Shown one piece after another: positions 23,610-34,745 of a stretch of DNA of 64,000 bases. Below the pieces are notes generated by a model, which searched no databases, was not told the origin of the DNA, and saw nothing but the letters and a program-made list of their open reading frames with translations. The position numbers were made by a program, and so were the translations under genes. Source of the stretch: Bordetella genomosp. 13 (GTDB taxonomy: Bacteria; Pseudomonadota; Gammaproteobacteria; Burkholderiales; Burkholderiaceae_B); assembly GCF_007679965.1 (NCBI RefSeq), contig NZ_VEHL01000006.1:307102-371101 (forward strand), written 5' to 3'. Position 1 is the stretch's first letter. The number at the start of each line of letters is the position of its first letter.

Positions 23610-25986
23610 CAGCAAAGGCCTGGACCATGCCGCGGGCGGGCGCAATGGGCTCGCGCCTCGCGACTGGCTGACCCGCCGCCGGCCCGCCATCATCTGCTTC
23701 TCGCACTTGCGATGGGATTTCGTCTACCAGCGGCCGCAGCACCTGATGTCGCGCTTTGCGCGGGACCTGCCGGTGTACTACCTCGAAGAGCCTATCCGCG
23801 AAGCCGAGCACCAGCCGAGGCTGGAGGAAAGGATCAGGCTGGACGGGGTGCACGTGGTCGTGCCCCACCTCGGCGCGCAGCGCACCGAGCGGGAAGCGGA
23901 ACAGGACCAGAAGGCATTGCTGGACGAACTGCTGGATCGCGAGCAGATCGAGACGCCGGTGCTCTGGTACTACACGCCCATGAGCATGGCCTTCTCGGCG
24001 CACGTGCCCGCCGGCCTGGTGGTGTACGACTGCATGGACGAGCTGTCCGCCTTCATGGGCGCGCCGCCCGAGATGATCGAACGCGAACGCAGGCTGCTGG
24101 CGCGCGCGGACGTGGTCTTCACCGGAGGCTACAGCCTGTACGAATCGAAGCGCGCGCTGCATCCGAACGTGCACCCGTATCCCAGCAGCGTGGACGTGGC
24201 GCACTTCAAGCGGGCACGCGCCCACGTGGCGCAACCGCCCGACCAGCGCGGCATAGGCCGTCCCCGCATCGGCTTCTATGGCGTGTTGGACGAGCGCCTC
24301 GATCGGGACCTGGTCGCGAAGGTGGCGGCGCTGCGTCCCGACTGGCACCTCGTGCTGGTGGGCCCCGTGGTGAAGATCGACCCGGCGAAGCTGCCGCAGG
24401 CGCCGAACATCCACTATCTGGGCGCCAAGCGCTACGACGAACTACCGGCATACCTGGCTGGTTGGGAGGTCGCGCTCATGCCGTTCGCGTTGAACGAGTC
24501 CACACGCTACATCAGCCCCACCAAGACGCCCGAATATCTGGCGGGCGGCCGACCGGTGGTGTCCACGCCCATCGTGGACGTCGTGCGGACCTATGGCCAC
24601 AGCGGGCTGGTGCGCGTCGCGGAAACGGCCGACGCGTTCGTGCAAGCCGTGGAAGAGGCTCTGGCCGAGATGGCGGACCCCGCCGAGGTCGCGGCGAGCG
24701 CCGACGAGATCCTGGGCAGCATGTCGTGGGAACGCACGTGGCAGGGCATGCGCAACGCGATGAACCAGGCGCGCGACGCACGGTCCGCGCGGCCCGCCGC
24801 GCAGAATGGCGGACGGCCTCTGGCTCCGCCGGCCACGCCGGTGGCCGAACGCTACGACTATCTCATCGTGGGGGCCGGTTTCGCGGGCAGCGTCCTGGCG
24901 GAACGGCTGGCCGCGTCATCCGGCAAGCGCGTGCTGGTGATCGACAAACGCGCGCACGTGGCGGGCAATGCCTACGACCACGATAACGAGCACGGCATCC
25001 TGGTGCACCGCTATGGTCCGCACATTTTCCATACCAATTCCGACAAGGTGGTCCAGTACCTGTCACGGTTCACGCAGTGGCGGCCGTACGAGCATCGGGT
25101 CCTGGCCCACGTCGACGGCAAGCTGGTGCCGATGCCGGTCAATCTCGCCACGCTGGGCGCCCTGTATGGCCGGACGTTCGATCCCGAGCAGGCGCGCCGC
25201 TTCCTGGCCGCGCGCGCCGAGGCCGTCGCCGACGTCCAGACCTCGGAAGACGTGGTGGTGTCGCAGATCGGCCGCGAGCTGTACGAGAAATTCTTCCGCG
25301 GATACACCCGCAAGCAGTGGGGACTGGATCCTTCGCAGCTCGATCGCTCGGTGGCGGCACGCGTGCCGGCGCGGATGTCGCTCGACGACCGCTACTTCAC
25401 CGACAGCTTCCAGCAGATGCCGGCCGAGGGGTACACGCGGATGTTCGAGAAGATGCTGGAGCATCCGAACATCGAAGTCATGCTGAACACCGAATTCAGC
25501 CAGGTGCGTGATCGCGTGCGCTTCGACAAGCTGATCTACACCGGTCCCATCGACGAGTACTTCGGCCATCGCTTCGGGCGACTGCCTTATCGGTCGCTGC
25601 AGTTCCGGCACGAGACGCTGGACCAGCCCTGGCTGCAGCCGGTGGGGGTGGTCAACTATCCGTCCGAAGATGTGCCGCATACGCGCATCACCGAGTACAA
25701 GCACCTGACGGGCCAGCAGCATCCGAAGACCGCGGTGACCTACGAGATCCCATCGGCCCAGGGCGATCCCTACTATCCGATTCCGCGGCCCGGGAACATG
25801 GAGCTCTTCAAGCGCTACCAGGCCCTGGCGGACGCCCAGCCGGACGTGTATTTCGTCGGCCGGCTGGCCACCTACCGCTACTACAACATGGACCAGGTCG
25901 TGGCCCAGGCGCTGGCCACGTATGCCGTGATCATGCAGGACGAGCGCGCCGGGCCGCGCGCGTCCGCGGACCTGGCCGCGGCCTAG
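23590..25986 (+). CDS. Glycosyltransferase fused to UDP-galactopyranose mutase
   Basis: 798 residues from the ATG preceded by GAGAGG. Residues 1-400 are a GT-B glycosyltransferase-like domain (ICFSHLRWDFVYQRPQHL, VLVGPVVKIDPAKLP, SPTKTPEYLAGGRPVVSTP). A Pro/Ala linker spans about 395-418. Residues 420-798 are a complete UDP-galactopyranose mutase: YLIVGAGFAGSVLAERLA, DKRAHVAGNAYD, HRYGPHIFHTNS, RGYTRKQWGLDP and the substrate-site segments YTGPIDEYF and TEYKHLTGQ. The mutase converts UDP-galactopyranose to UDP-galactofuranose with reduced FAD. The fusion suggests UDP-Galf is channelled to the attached transferase. Membrane segments are not obvious. Confidence 0.9.
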   Translation: MKRSAPDSKGLDHAAGGRNGLAPRDWLTRRRPAIICFSHLRWDFVYQRPQHLMSRFARDLPVYYLEEPIREAEHQPRLEERIRLDGVHVVVPHLGAQRTEREAEQDQKALLDELLDREQIETPVLWYYTPMSMAFSAHVPAGLVVYDCMDELSAFMGAPPEMIERERRLLARADVVFTGGYSLYESKRALHPNVHPYPSSVDVAHFKRARAHVAQPPDQRGIGRPRIGFYGVLDERLDRDLVAKVAALRPDWHLVLVGPVVKIDPAKLPQAPNIHYLGAKRYDELPAYLAGWEVALMPFALNESTRYISPTKTPEYLAGGRPVVSTPIVDVVRTYGHSGLVRVAETADAFVQAVEEALAEMADPAEVAASADEILGSMSWERTWQGMRNAMNQARDARSARPAAQNGGRPLAPPATPVAERYDYLIVGAGFAGSVLAERLAASSGKRVLVIDKRAHVAGNAYDHDNEHGILVHRYGPHIFHTNSDKVVQYLSRFTQWRPYEHRVLAHVDGKLVPMPVNLATLGALYGRTFDPEQARRFLAARAEAVADVQTSEDVVVSQIGRELYEKFFRGYTRKQWGLDPSQLDRSVAARVPARMSLDDRYFTDSFQQMPAEGYTRMFEKMLEHPNIEVMLNTEFSQVRDRVRFDKLIYTGPIDEYFGHRFGRLPYRSLQFRHETLDQPWLQPVGVVNYPSEDVPHTRITEYKHLTGQQHPKTAVTYEIPSAQGDPYYPIPRPGNMELFKRYQALADAQPDVYFVGRLATYRYYNMDQVVAQALATYAVIMQDERAGPRASADLAAA

Positions 25987-25995
25987 GAGACGGCA

Positions 25996-27159
25996 GTGCT
26001 GACGCCGTTCCGCAGCTTCCTGCAGGGCGGGTTCGAGTGTTCGTGCCACAGGATGCCCGACGGGCGCAGGCTCGACCTGCTGGACAGCACCGGGCATGCG
26101 CGTCATGCCGCGCAGGATTACGCGGCCCTGGCCGGACACGGCCTGCACACCGTGCGCGACGGCATGCGGTGGCATCGCATCGGCTGCGTGCCGGGCCGCT
26201 ACGACTGGTCCAGCCTGCTGCCCATGCTGCGCGCGGCGGGCGCCCACGGCACGCAGGTCATCTGGGACCTGTGCCATTACGGATGGCCGCAGTGGCTGGA
26301 CATCTGGAGCCCGCGGTTCGTCGACGAGTTCGGCCGGTTCGCCGCCGCGGCCGCGCAAGTAGTGCGTGACGAACTGCCGGGCGTGCCGTTCTATTGCCCG
26401 GTGAACGAGATCTCCTACTGGTCGTGGGCAGGCGGGGAGGTGCAGCATTTCGGACCTACGACGAGCGGACGCGGCGAGGAGTTGAAGCGCCAGCTCGTGC
26501 GGGCCACATTGCGCGCGATCGATGCGATTGCCGAGGTCGATGGCCGCGCGCGCTTCGTGCTGGCCGATCCCGCGATTCACGTGCACGCGGTCGACGACGC
26601 CACGCAAGATGCCGCGGCGGCGCTCAGTGCCACGCAGTTCCAGGCGTGGGACATGATCTGCGGCATGGTCGAGCCCGAACTGGGCGGCGAGCCGCGGTAT
26701 CTGGACATCGTGGGCGTGAACTATTATCCCCACAACCAGTGGTTATTCGCGGGCCCGACCGTTTCCCGCCATGACCCCCGCTATCGACCTCTACGCGAGA
26801 TGCTGCTGCAGATCGCGCGGCGCTACGATCGTACCGTCCTGCTGTCCGAGACGGGGGCCGAAGGCGCGGATCGCGCGCCCTGGCTGCGGTACGTGGCGGA
26901 CGAGGTCGCGCATGCCCAGCAGGCGGGGGCACAGGTTGCCGGCATCTGCCTCTATCCCGTGACCGACTATCCGGGCTGGGGCGACGACCGCCATTGCCCG
27001 ACCGGGTTGCTGGGCCTGCCGTGGGCCGACGGCAGCCGCCCCGTCTGCCAGCCGCTGGCCTGGGAGCTGCGGCGACAGCGCAACAGGTTCGCCGGGCCCC
27101 ATGTCGCGCCCGCGTGGGCGTCGGGCCTTGACGCCCACGCGCAAGCCCACGGAGATTGA
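25996..27159 (+). CDS. Clan GH-A glycosidase (family 1-like), cytoplasmic
   Basis: 387 residues from a GTG start with TAGGAG upstream, nine bases after the mutase gene. The TIM-barrel signatures are an acid/base glutamate E138 in CPVNEIS and a nucleophile E285 in LLSETGAEG; VGVNYYPHNQW is a conserved strand. It resembles beta-glucosidase-like proteins but is shorter than typical GH1 enzymes (about 450). There is no signal peptide, so it would act in the cytosol. Being between a galactofuranose-making fusion and an exporter, it may remodel or act in reverse on the glycoside being assembled. The substrate is unknown. Confidence 0.78.
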   Translation: MLTPFRSFLQGGFECSCHRMPDGRRLDLLDSTGHARHAAQDYAALAGHGLHTVRDGMRWHRIGCVPGRYDWSSLLPMLRAAGAHGTQVIWDLCHYGWPQWLDIWSPRFVDEFGRFAAAAAQVVRDELPGVPFYCPVNEISYWSWAGGEVQHFGPTTSGRGEELKRQLVRATLRAIDAIAEVDGRARFVLADPAIHVHAVDDATQDAAAALSATQFQAWDMICGMVEPELGGEPRYLDIVGVNYYPHNQWLFAGPTVSRHDPRYRPLREMLLQIARRYDRTVLLSETGAEGADRAPWLRYVADEVAHAQQAGAQVAGICLYPVTDYPGWGDDRHCPTGLLGLPWADGSRPVCQPLAWELRRQRNRFAGPHVAPAWASGLDAHAQAHGD

Positions 27160-27161
27160 TC

Positions 27162-28943
27162 ATGGCATCTGTCCTGTCCGGCGCGATCCCCGCGCGGCCC
27201 ACGGTGTTCCTGTGGCGCTACGTGCGGGCGCGCCCATGGAGTTTCGGCACGCTGGCGGCCGTGATCGTGGCGGCGGGCAGCTGCGCCGTGACCGTGCAGT
27301 ACGGCATGAAGCTGATCGTGGACGCGATGGCTTCCGCCGACCGGCAGGCGGCGGCGGTCTGGACACCCCTGACGTTCTTCCTGGGCCTGATCGCCGTCGA
27401 GTCGGTGTTGTGGCGCTGCGGCGGCTGGCTGGGCTGCCGCGCCATCGTGTCGGCGTGCGCCGACATGCGCGTCGACCTGTTCGCGCACCTGAGCAACCAT
27501 CCGATGCGGTATTTCCACCAGCATCACTCGGGTGCGCTGGGCAATCGCATCTCGACCACCGCGGCATCGGCGGGTGCCATCTTCGGTGCGCTGACGTGGT
27601 CCATCGTGCCGCCGTGCGTGGACTTCATCGGCGCCATCGTGGTGCTCACGCTGGTGGATTGGCACATGGCGGTGGCGCTGCTGGCGTTCGTGGTGGTGGT
27701 GGCCGTGGTCATCGTCGGCTTCGGCGTGCGCGGGCGGCGCCTGCACCAGGCCTATGGCGAGCAGTCGGCGCGCGTGGGCGGCGAGATCGTCGACGCCATC
27801 TCGAACATCTGGGCAGTGCAGGCCTTCTCCGCGCAGCAGCGCGAACGGGCGCGCCTGGAGCGCGAACTGGGGCTGGAAGCGCGCGCCCAGCGCAAGAGCT
27901 GGATGTACGTGGAGAAGGCGCGGGTCATCCACGACGTCTTCCTGTGGGTGATGGCCGGGTCCATGCTGGCGTGGGCCCTGTGGTCCTGGCGGCGGGGCGC
28001 GGCCAGCCCGGGCGACGTGGTCGTGGTCAGCGCGCTGACGTTCCGCATCCTGCATGGCTCGCGCGACCTGGCGCTGGCCCTGGTGGGGACCGCCCAGCAT
28101 TTCGGCGTCATCGCGGAAATGCTGTCGGTGGTCGCGCCGCCGCACGGCGCCCCGGACCTGCCGCACGCCAGGCCGCTGGCCGTGCGCGCGGGCAGCATCG
28201 AACTGCGGCACGTGCGCTATCGCTATCCCGACGGACACCTCGCGCTGGATGGCCTGAACCTGATGGTGGCCGCGGGCCAGAAGGTCGGCATCGTGGGCGC
28301 GTCCGGCGCCGGCAAGTCGACCCTGCTGTCGGTGCTGCAGCGCGCCGACGTGCTGGAAGAGGGCTGCATCCTGATCGACGGACAGCCCATCCGGGACGTC
28401 ACGCACGACAGCCTGCGTGCCGCCGTGGCCGTCGTGCCGCAGGACATCAGCCTGTTCCGGCGGACCGTGATGGAGAACATCCGCTACGGCCGGCCCGACG
28501 CGAGCGACGCCGAGGTGGAGCGGGCGGCACGCCTGGCGCACTGCGACGAATTCATCGAGGGCCTGAGCCAGGGTTACCAGACGATGGTGGGAGAGCGGGG
28601 CGCCGCGCTGTCCGGCGGCCAGCGGCAGCGCATCGGGATCGCGCGCGCCTTCCTGAAGGACGCCCCCATCCTGCTGCTGGACGAGGCCACGTCGGCGCTG
28701 GACAGCCATTCCGAGGAACTGGTCAAGCAGGCGCTGGTTCAGCTGATGCGCCATCGCACCGTGCTGGCGGCTGCCCACCGGCTGTCGACGCTGTCCCAGT
28801 ACGACCGCATCGTGGTCCTGTCGGAAGGACGGATCGTGGAGGACGGTCCGCTGCCTTCGCTGCTGCAATCGGGCGGCATGTTCCGCCGCCTGTGGGACCT
28901 GCAGGCCGGCCAGGCCATCGGACTGGCGCAGGCGGCGGGGTAG
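27162..28943 (+). CDS. ABC exporter, fused membrane and ATPase domains
   Basis: 593 residues from the ATG after GGAGATTGATC. Residues 1-320 form six membrane segments of an ABC type-1 exporter. The ATPase domain (about 345-575) has Walker A GASGAGKST, Q-loop VPQDISLF, signature LSGGQRQR, Walker B ILLLDEATSALD and the switch His in AAAHRLST. It resembles MsbA-type half-transporters that work as homodimers. It is the last gene of the galactofuranose cluster and follows the glycosidase by two bases, so the cargo is probably a glycan, glycolipid or glycoside made by the cluster. No peptide substrate gene is adjacent. Confidence 0.9.
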   Translation: MASVLSGAIPARPTVFLWRYVRARPWSFGTLAAVIVAAGSCAVTVQYGMKLIVDAMASADRQAAAVWTPLTFFLGLIAVESVLWRCGGWLGCRAIVSACADMRVDLFAHLSNHPMRYFHQHHSGALGNRISTTAASAGAIFGALTWSIVPPCVDFIGAIVVLTLVDWHMAVALLAFVVVVAVVIVGFGVRGRRLHQAYGEQSARVGGEIVDAISNIWAVQAFSAQQRERARLERELGLEARAQRKSWMYVEKARVIHDVFLWVMAGSMLAWALWSWRRGAASPGDVVVVSALTFRILHGSRDLALALVGTAQHFGVIAEMLSVVAPPHGAPDLPHARPLAVRAGSIELRHVRYRYPDGHLALDGLNLMVAAGQKVGIVGASGAGKSTLLSVLQRADVLEEGCILIDGQPIRDVTHDSLRAAVAVVPQDISLFRRTVMENIRYGRPDASDAEVERAARLAHCDEFIEGLSQGYQTMVGERGAALSGGQRQRIGIARAFLKDAPILLLDEATSALDSHSEELVKQALVQLMRHRTVLAAAHRLSTLSQYDRIVVLSEGRIVEDGPLPSLLQSGGMFRRLWDLQAGQAIGLAQAAG

Positions 28944-28979
28944 GCGAGACGGTGGGCGCGGGCCCGCGTCCGGCGCGCG

Positions 28980-29405
28980 CTAAGCCTGGCGCAGCGCCTG
29001 CGCCGTCTCCGCCAGCACCCGCGCGTCGGCCTGCGGCGGCATGACGAAGGTCAGGTCGCGCTGCGCGATGTACTGGGTCGACGTGACGTCCTGCGGATCG
29101 TGCATCGGGATCACGTGCGCATGGGCGTGCGCCACGTGGATGCCGGTATAGGCGAAGGCCACGCGCGGCACGCCGTACAGCTGCTTCATGCGGCGCGCCA
29201 GGCGCTGTCCCAACGCGAGCGAGCGCGCCGCCGTATCGGGCGGCAGGTCCTCGAAATACGCATGGTGCGCGCGCGGGATGATCAGTACGTGCCCCTGGCG
29301 CACCGGGTGGATGTCCAGGAAGGCCAGCAATTCTTCGTCTTCGTGCACGACGTGAGCAGGGATCTCTCGCCGCGCGATGCGGCAGAATAGGCAATCGTCC
29401 GACAT
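28980..29405 (-). CDS. HIT-family hydrolase
   Basis: 141 residues from the ATG preceded by CGGAGAG. The histidine triad H93, H95, H97 lies in HVAHAHAHVIPM. The N-terminal CLFCRIARREIPAHVVHEDEELLAFLDIHP is typical of Hint/HIT proteins, which hydrolyse nucleoside phosphoramidates or dinucleotides. Convergent with the ABC exporter and divergent from cutA. It may mark the return from the accessory block to the conserved chromosome. Confidence 0.9.
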   Translation of the reverse strand: MSDDCLFCRIARREIPAHVVHEDEELLAFLDIHPVRQGHVLIIPRAHHAYFEDLPPDTAARSLALGQRLARRMKQLYGVPRVAFAYTGIHVAHAHAHVIPMHDPQDVTSTQYIAQRDLTFVMPPQADARVLAETAQALRQA

Positions 29406-29488
29406 GCGGGGTCTCTCCGGGCGAGGGTGGGCCGAATCGATAAAATACTCCCGGCGGTCCATGGCGGACCGATTTTTCCGGAGCCTGC

Positions 29489-29833
29489 ATGCTGCGCGAC
29501 GACGATCCGGTGCTTGTCCTCAGCAACGCGCCCGACCTGTTGCTGGCCAAGCGCATCGCCCACCTCCTGGTCGAGGACGGCCTGGCCGCCTGCGTGAACC
29601 TTGGCGTGCCGGCGCTGTCCGTATATCGCTGGCAGGGCGAGATCGAGGGCGCCGAGGAAATCCCGCTGTCGATCAAGACCACCTGGGCCCGCCAGCAGGA
29701 CGTGGTGCGGGCGCTGGCGCGGCTGCACCCCTACGAGGTGCCCGAGATCATCGTGGTGCCCGTCGTGGGTGGCCTGGCGTCGTATCTGGACTGGATACGC
29801 GAACAGGCCCGCCCCCCGGCAGACGCGCAATAA
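29489..29833 (+). CDS. cutA: Divalent-cation tolerance protein CutA
   Basis: 114 residues, ferredoxin-like trimeric CutA1 fold. Conserved segments are LAACVNLGVPALSVYRWQGEIEGAEEIPLSIKT and HPYEVPEIIVVPV. The ATG is preceded by CGGAG. It lies ten bases before dsbD, an arrangement common in proteobacteria. Its role in metal tolerance or redox is still debated. Confidence 0.93.
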   Translation: MLRDDDPVLVLSNAPDLLLAKRIAHLLVEDGLAACVNLGVPALSVYRWQGEIEGAEEIPLSIKTTWARQQDVVRALARLHPYEVPEIIVVPVVGGLASYLDWIREQARPPADAQ

Positions 29834-29842
29834 GAGAACTCC

Positions 29843-31810
29843 ATGCGGCAGCAAGCAGCGCTTTCCATCGGCCCCTCCCACGCAGCGCGCCTGGGCGCCT
29901 GGGCGTTCCTGTGCCTGCTGGCGCTGTGCGCGTTGCTTGCCGGCCGCCACGCAACGGCCGCCACCGAGGCCGATTTCCTCGATCCCGAAAAAGCCTTCGT
30001 CTTCAGCGCCGCCATGACGGCGCCCGACACGCTCGAGCTGCACTACAAGGTCGCGCCGGGCTACTACATGTACCGCGAGCGTTTCGCGCTGGCCGCCGAT
30101 CCGGCGCAGCCCGTAGTGCTGGGCGATCCCGTCTATCCGCAGGGCGAGGTCAAGCACGATCCCACCTTCGACAAGGACATGGAGGTCTATCACCGCGACC
30201 TGGCCATCCGGGTGCCGCTGGCGGCCGGTGCCCAGGGTCCGCTCACCGTCACCGTCACCAGCCAGGGCTGTGCCGACGCGGGCCTGTGCTATCCGCCCAT
30301 GGACCATGCGGTAAAGCTGGTGGCCGCGGGCGCGGGATATGCCCTGGAAGGCCAGAAAGCCCCGCTGGCGGGCTCCGCGCCCTCGGGGCAGGGGGCAGGC
30401 TCGGGCAGCGACTCGCAGGGCTTCCAGGGGGGCCTGTCGCAGGCGCCTTCGACCGGTGTCTCGTCTGACACCAGCCTGGGCTCCCTGCTGCAGGCCGGCG
30501 ACGTCGGCCTGGCGGGTGCGCTCGGCGGCCTGGGCTGGCTCAAGACCGCGGGGGTGTTCCTGCTGCTGGGCCTGCTCTTGGCTTTCACGCCCTGCGTGCT
30601 GCCCATGATTCCCATTCTGTCCTCGGTGGTGCTGGGCGGCGCGCAGCGGCCGTCGCGCTGGCGCGGGCTGGGCCTGGCGGCGGCCTACGTGCTGGGCATG
30701 TCGGTGGTCTACACGGCGCTGGGCGTGGCCGCGGGCCTGAGCGGCGCCGGCCTGGCCGCCTGGCTGCAGACGCCGTGGGTGCTGGGATTCTTCGCGCTGC
30801 TGCTGGCCGTGCTGGCCCTGGCCATGTTCGACGCCTTCACGTTCCAGATGCCGTCGGGGGTGCAGGCCCGGCTGGCGGAGCGTTCCAACCGCATTCCCGG
30901 CGGGCGCGTCACGGGGGCGGTGCTGATGGGCGCCGTGTCCGCGCTGATCGTCGGGCCCTGCGTGGCCGCGCCGCTGGCCGGCGCGCTGCTGTACATCTCG
31001 CAGACGGGCGACGTCGTGCTGGGCGGATCGGCGTTGTTCGCGCTGGCCTGGGGCATGGGCGTGCCCTTGCTGCTGGTGGGCGCGTCGGCCGGCACCCTGC
31101 TGCCGCGCACCGGTCCCTGGATGGAAGGCGTCAAGCGCCTGTTCGGCATGCTGCTGCTGGCCACGGCCTGGTGGATGGTCATTCCCATCGTGCCCACGTG
31201 GGCGCAGATGCTGGGCTGGGCCCTGCTGGCCGTCGTGGGGGCGGTGATGCTGCGCGCCTTCGACGCGCTGCCCCCAGGCGCGGGCGCGGCCCGCATGTTC
31301 GGCAAGGGCCTGGGGCTGCTGTTGGCGTTGGCCGCCGCGGCGTGGCTGGTGGGCGCCGTCAGCGGCGGGCGCGACGTGCTGCAGCCGTTGGCGCACCTGG
31401 CCGCGCGCGAGACCTCCGGCAGCGGGGCGCCGGGCGCGGCCACGGTGGCCGAAGCCCGGTTCCAGCGCGTGCGCAACAACGCCGAACTTGATGCGCTGCT
31501 GGCCCGCAGCACGCAGCCCGTCATGCTGGATTTCTATGCCGACTGGTGTGTCTCGTGCAAAGAGATGGAACGCTTCACCTTCACCGACCCGCAGGTCGCC
31601 GCGCGCATGGCCGGCATGCTGCTGGTGCAGGCGGACGTCACGCAGAACAACGCCGACGACCGCGCGCTGCTCAAGCGCTTCCGCCTGTTCGGCCCGCCGG
31701 GCATCATGTTCTTCGCGCCGGGCGGACGCGAGCTGACCGAGGCGCGCGTCATCGGCTTCCAGGACGCGCGCCGTTTCGCGGCCACGCTGGAGAAAGTGGG
31801 CGCGCTCTGA
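29843..31810 (+). CDS. dsbD: Protein-disulfide reductase DsbD
   Basis: 655 residues. A signal peptide ends near residue 40 (ATAATEAD). The periplasmic alpha domain contains CADAGLCYPP. A Gly/Ser linker precedes eight membrane segments, which carry TPCVLPM and GPCVAAPLAG, the transmembrane cysteine pair. The C-terminal thioredoxin-like domain has WCVSCK near residue 570. It carries electrons from cytoplasmic thioredoxin to periplasmic DsbC and to cytochrome c thiols, so it supports the c-type cytochrome assembly genes at 34780-38206. Confidence 0.95.
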   Translation: MRQQAALSIGPSHAARLGAWAFLCLLALCALLAGRHATAATEADFLDPEKAFVFSAAMTAPDTLELHYKVAPGYYMYRERFALAADPAQPVVLGDPVYPQGEVKHDPTFDKDMEVYHRDLAIRVPLAAGAQGPLTVTVTSQGCADAGLCYPPMDHAVKLVAAGAGYALEGQKAPLAGSAPSGQGAGSGSDSQGFQGGLSQAPSTGVSSDTSLGSLLQAGDVGLAGALGGLGWLKTAGVFLLLGLLLAFTPCVLPMIPILSSVVLGGAQRPSRWRGLGLAAAYVLGMSVVYTALGVAAGLSGAGLAAWLQTPWVLGFFALLLAVLALAMFDAFTFQMPSGVQARLAERSNRIPGGRVTGAVLMGAVSALIVGPCVAAPLAGALLYISQTGDVVLGGSALFALAWGMGVPLLLVGASAGTLLPRTGPWMEGVKRLFGMLLLATAWWMVIPIVPTWAQMLGWALLAVVGAVMLRAFDALPPGAGAARMFGKGLGLLLALAAAAWLVGAVSGGRDVLQPLAHLAARETSGSGAPGAATVAEARFQRVRNNAELDALLARSTQPVMLDFYADWCVSCKEMERFTFTDPQVAARMAGMLLVQADVTQNNADDRALLKRFRLFGPPGIMFFAPGGRELTEARVIGFQDARRFAATLEKVGAL

Positions 31811-31886
31811 TGCCGGGGCAAGGGGCGCCCGACCCAGGCGCTTCGGCGCCATCCCGCACGTCCGGCGCAGGCGTCGGAAGCACCAG

Positions 31887-31934
31887 AAAAAACGGCCTGC
31901 GCGAAAGAGCTCTTTCGCGCAGGCCGTCGTCTTT
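31887..31934 (-). terminator. Terminator between convergent dsbD and hemB
   Basis: A perfect 18-bp inverted repeat without spacer (31892-31909 with 31910-31927). On the minus strand it is followed by TTTTTT, so it is a strong terminator for hemB. On the plus strand TCGTCTTTC follows, giving a weaker terminator for dsbD. Confidence 0.9.
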
Positions 31935-31947
31935 CAGCGGATGGAGA

Positions 31948-33948
<2,001 letters not shown>

Positions 33949-34650
33949 ATGAAGCATGTGCTGTCCCGGATGTTGGTAGCAAGTGGGCTGATGCTGGCTG
34001 CATCGGCATACACCGTCAGTTTCGCCGCCGAGGCGGGCGCCGGCCCTTCCAAGCCCGATGCCGCGAAGGGTGAACAGCTGTTCACCCAGGGCGACGCCAC
34101 ACGAGGCATCACTGCCTGTGTGACCTGTCACGGGCCGGGAGGCAACAGCTCTCTGCCGGCCAATCCGAACATCGCCGCCCAGCCGCACGAATACCTGGTC
34201 AAGCAGCTGACCGACTTCAAGGTCAAGGATGGCGCCAAGGCGCCGGCACGCAATGGCGCGGGCGGCAATCCCACGCCCATGACGGCCATGGTGCAGCCCA
34301 TGACGCCCGAAGACATGCAGAACGTGGCGCTGTACCTGGCGTCGCAGCAGCTCAAGCAGCCCGCCACCGCGGGCCAGAAGGACTCGGTCGAACTGGGACG
34401 CAAGATCTGGCGCGGCGGCCTGCCCGAGCGCGGCGTGCCGGCCTGCGCGGCGTGCCACAGCGCGAATGGTGCGGGCATTCCGGGGCAGTATCCGCGCCTG
34501 TCGGGACAGTTCCCCGCCTACCTTGAAGAACAGCTGAAACTGTTCCGCAGCGGCGACCGCAACAACAGTGCTCCCATGCATGACATCGCGGATCGCATGT
34601 CGGATGCCGATATCAAGGCGGTCGCCGATTACGCCGCGGGTCTGCGCTAA
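33949..34650 (+). CDS. Di-haem cytochrome c4
   Basis: 233 residues from the ATG after CGAGG. A signal peptide (about 1-29) ends VSFA-AEA. Two class I c-type haem sites, CVTCH (near 55) and CAACH (near 155), each have distal methionines available (TPMTAM, APMHDI). This is the cytochrome c4 layout, a periplasmic electron carrier to terminal oxidases. It lies just before the System II assembly genes, as in other betaproteobacteria. Confidence 0.93.
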   Translation: MKHVLSRMLVASGLMLAASAYTVSFAAEAGAGPSKPDAAKGEQLFTQGDATRGITACVTCHGPGGNSSLPANPNIAAQPHEYLVKQLTDFKVKDGAKAPARNGAGGNPTPMTAMVQPMTPEDMQNVALYLASQQLKQPATAGQKDSVELGRKIWRGGLPERGVPACAACHSANGAGIPGQYPRLSGQFPAYLEEQLKLFRSGDRNNSAPMHDIADRMSDADIKAVADYAAGLR

Positions 34651-34745
34651 CATAGCGCCTGCCGGCCGCGCCCCCGGGCGCCGTGTGCAGCCGCCATTGA
34701 AACACTCGCGCACGGAAACCAATCCCGTGTTGCACTGTCCATGAA

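Noticed and set aside
1935..28943. Integrative element or prophage
   Set aside because: No integrase, transposase, tRNA-derived repeat, phage or conjugation gene is seen in or at the ends of the block.
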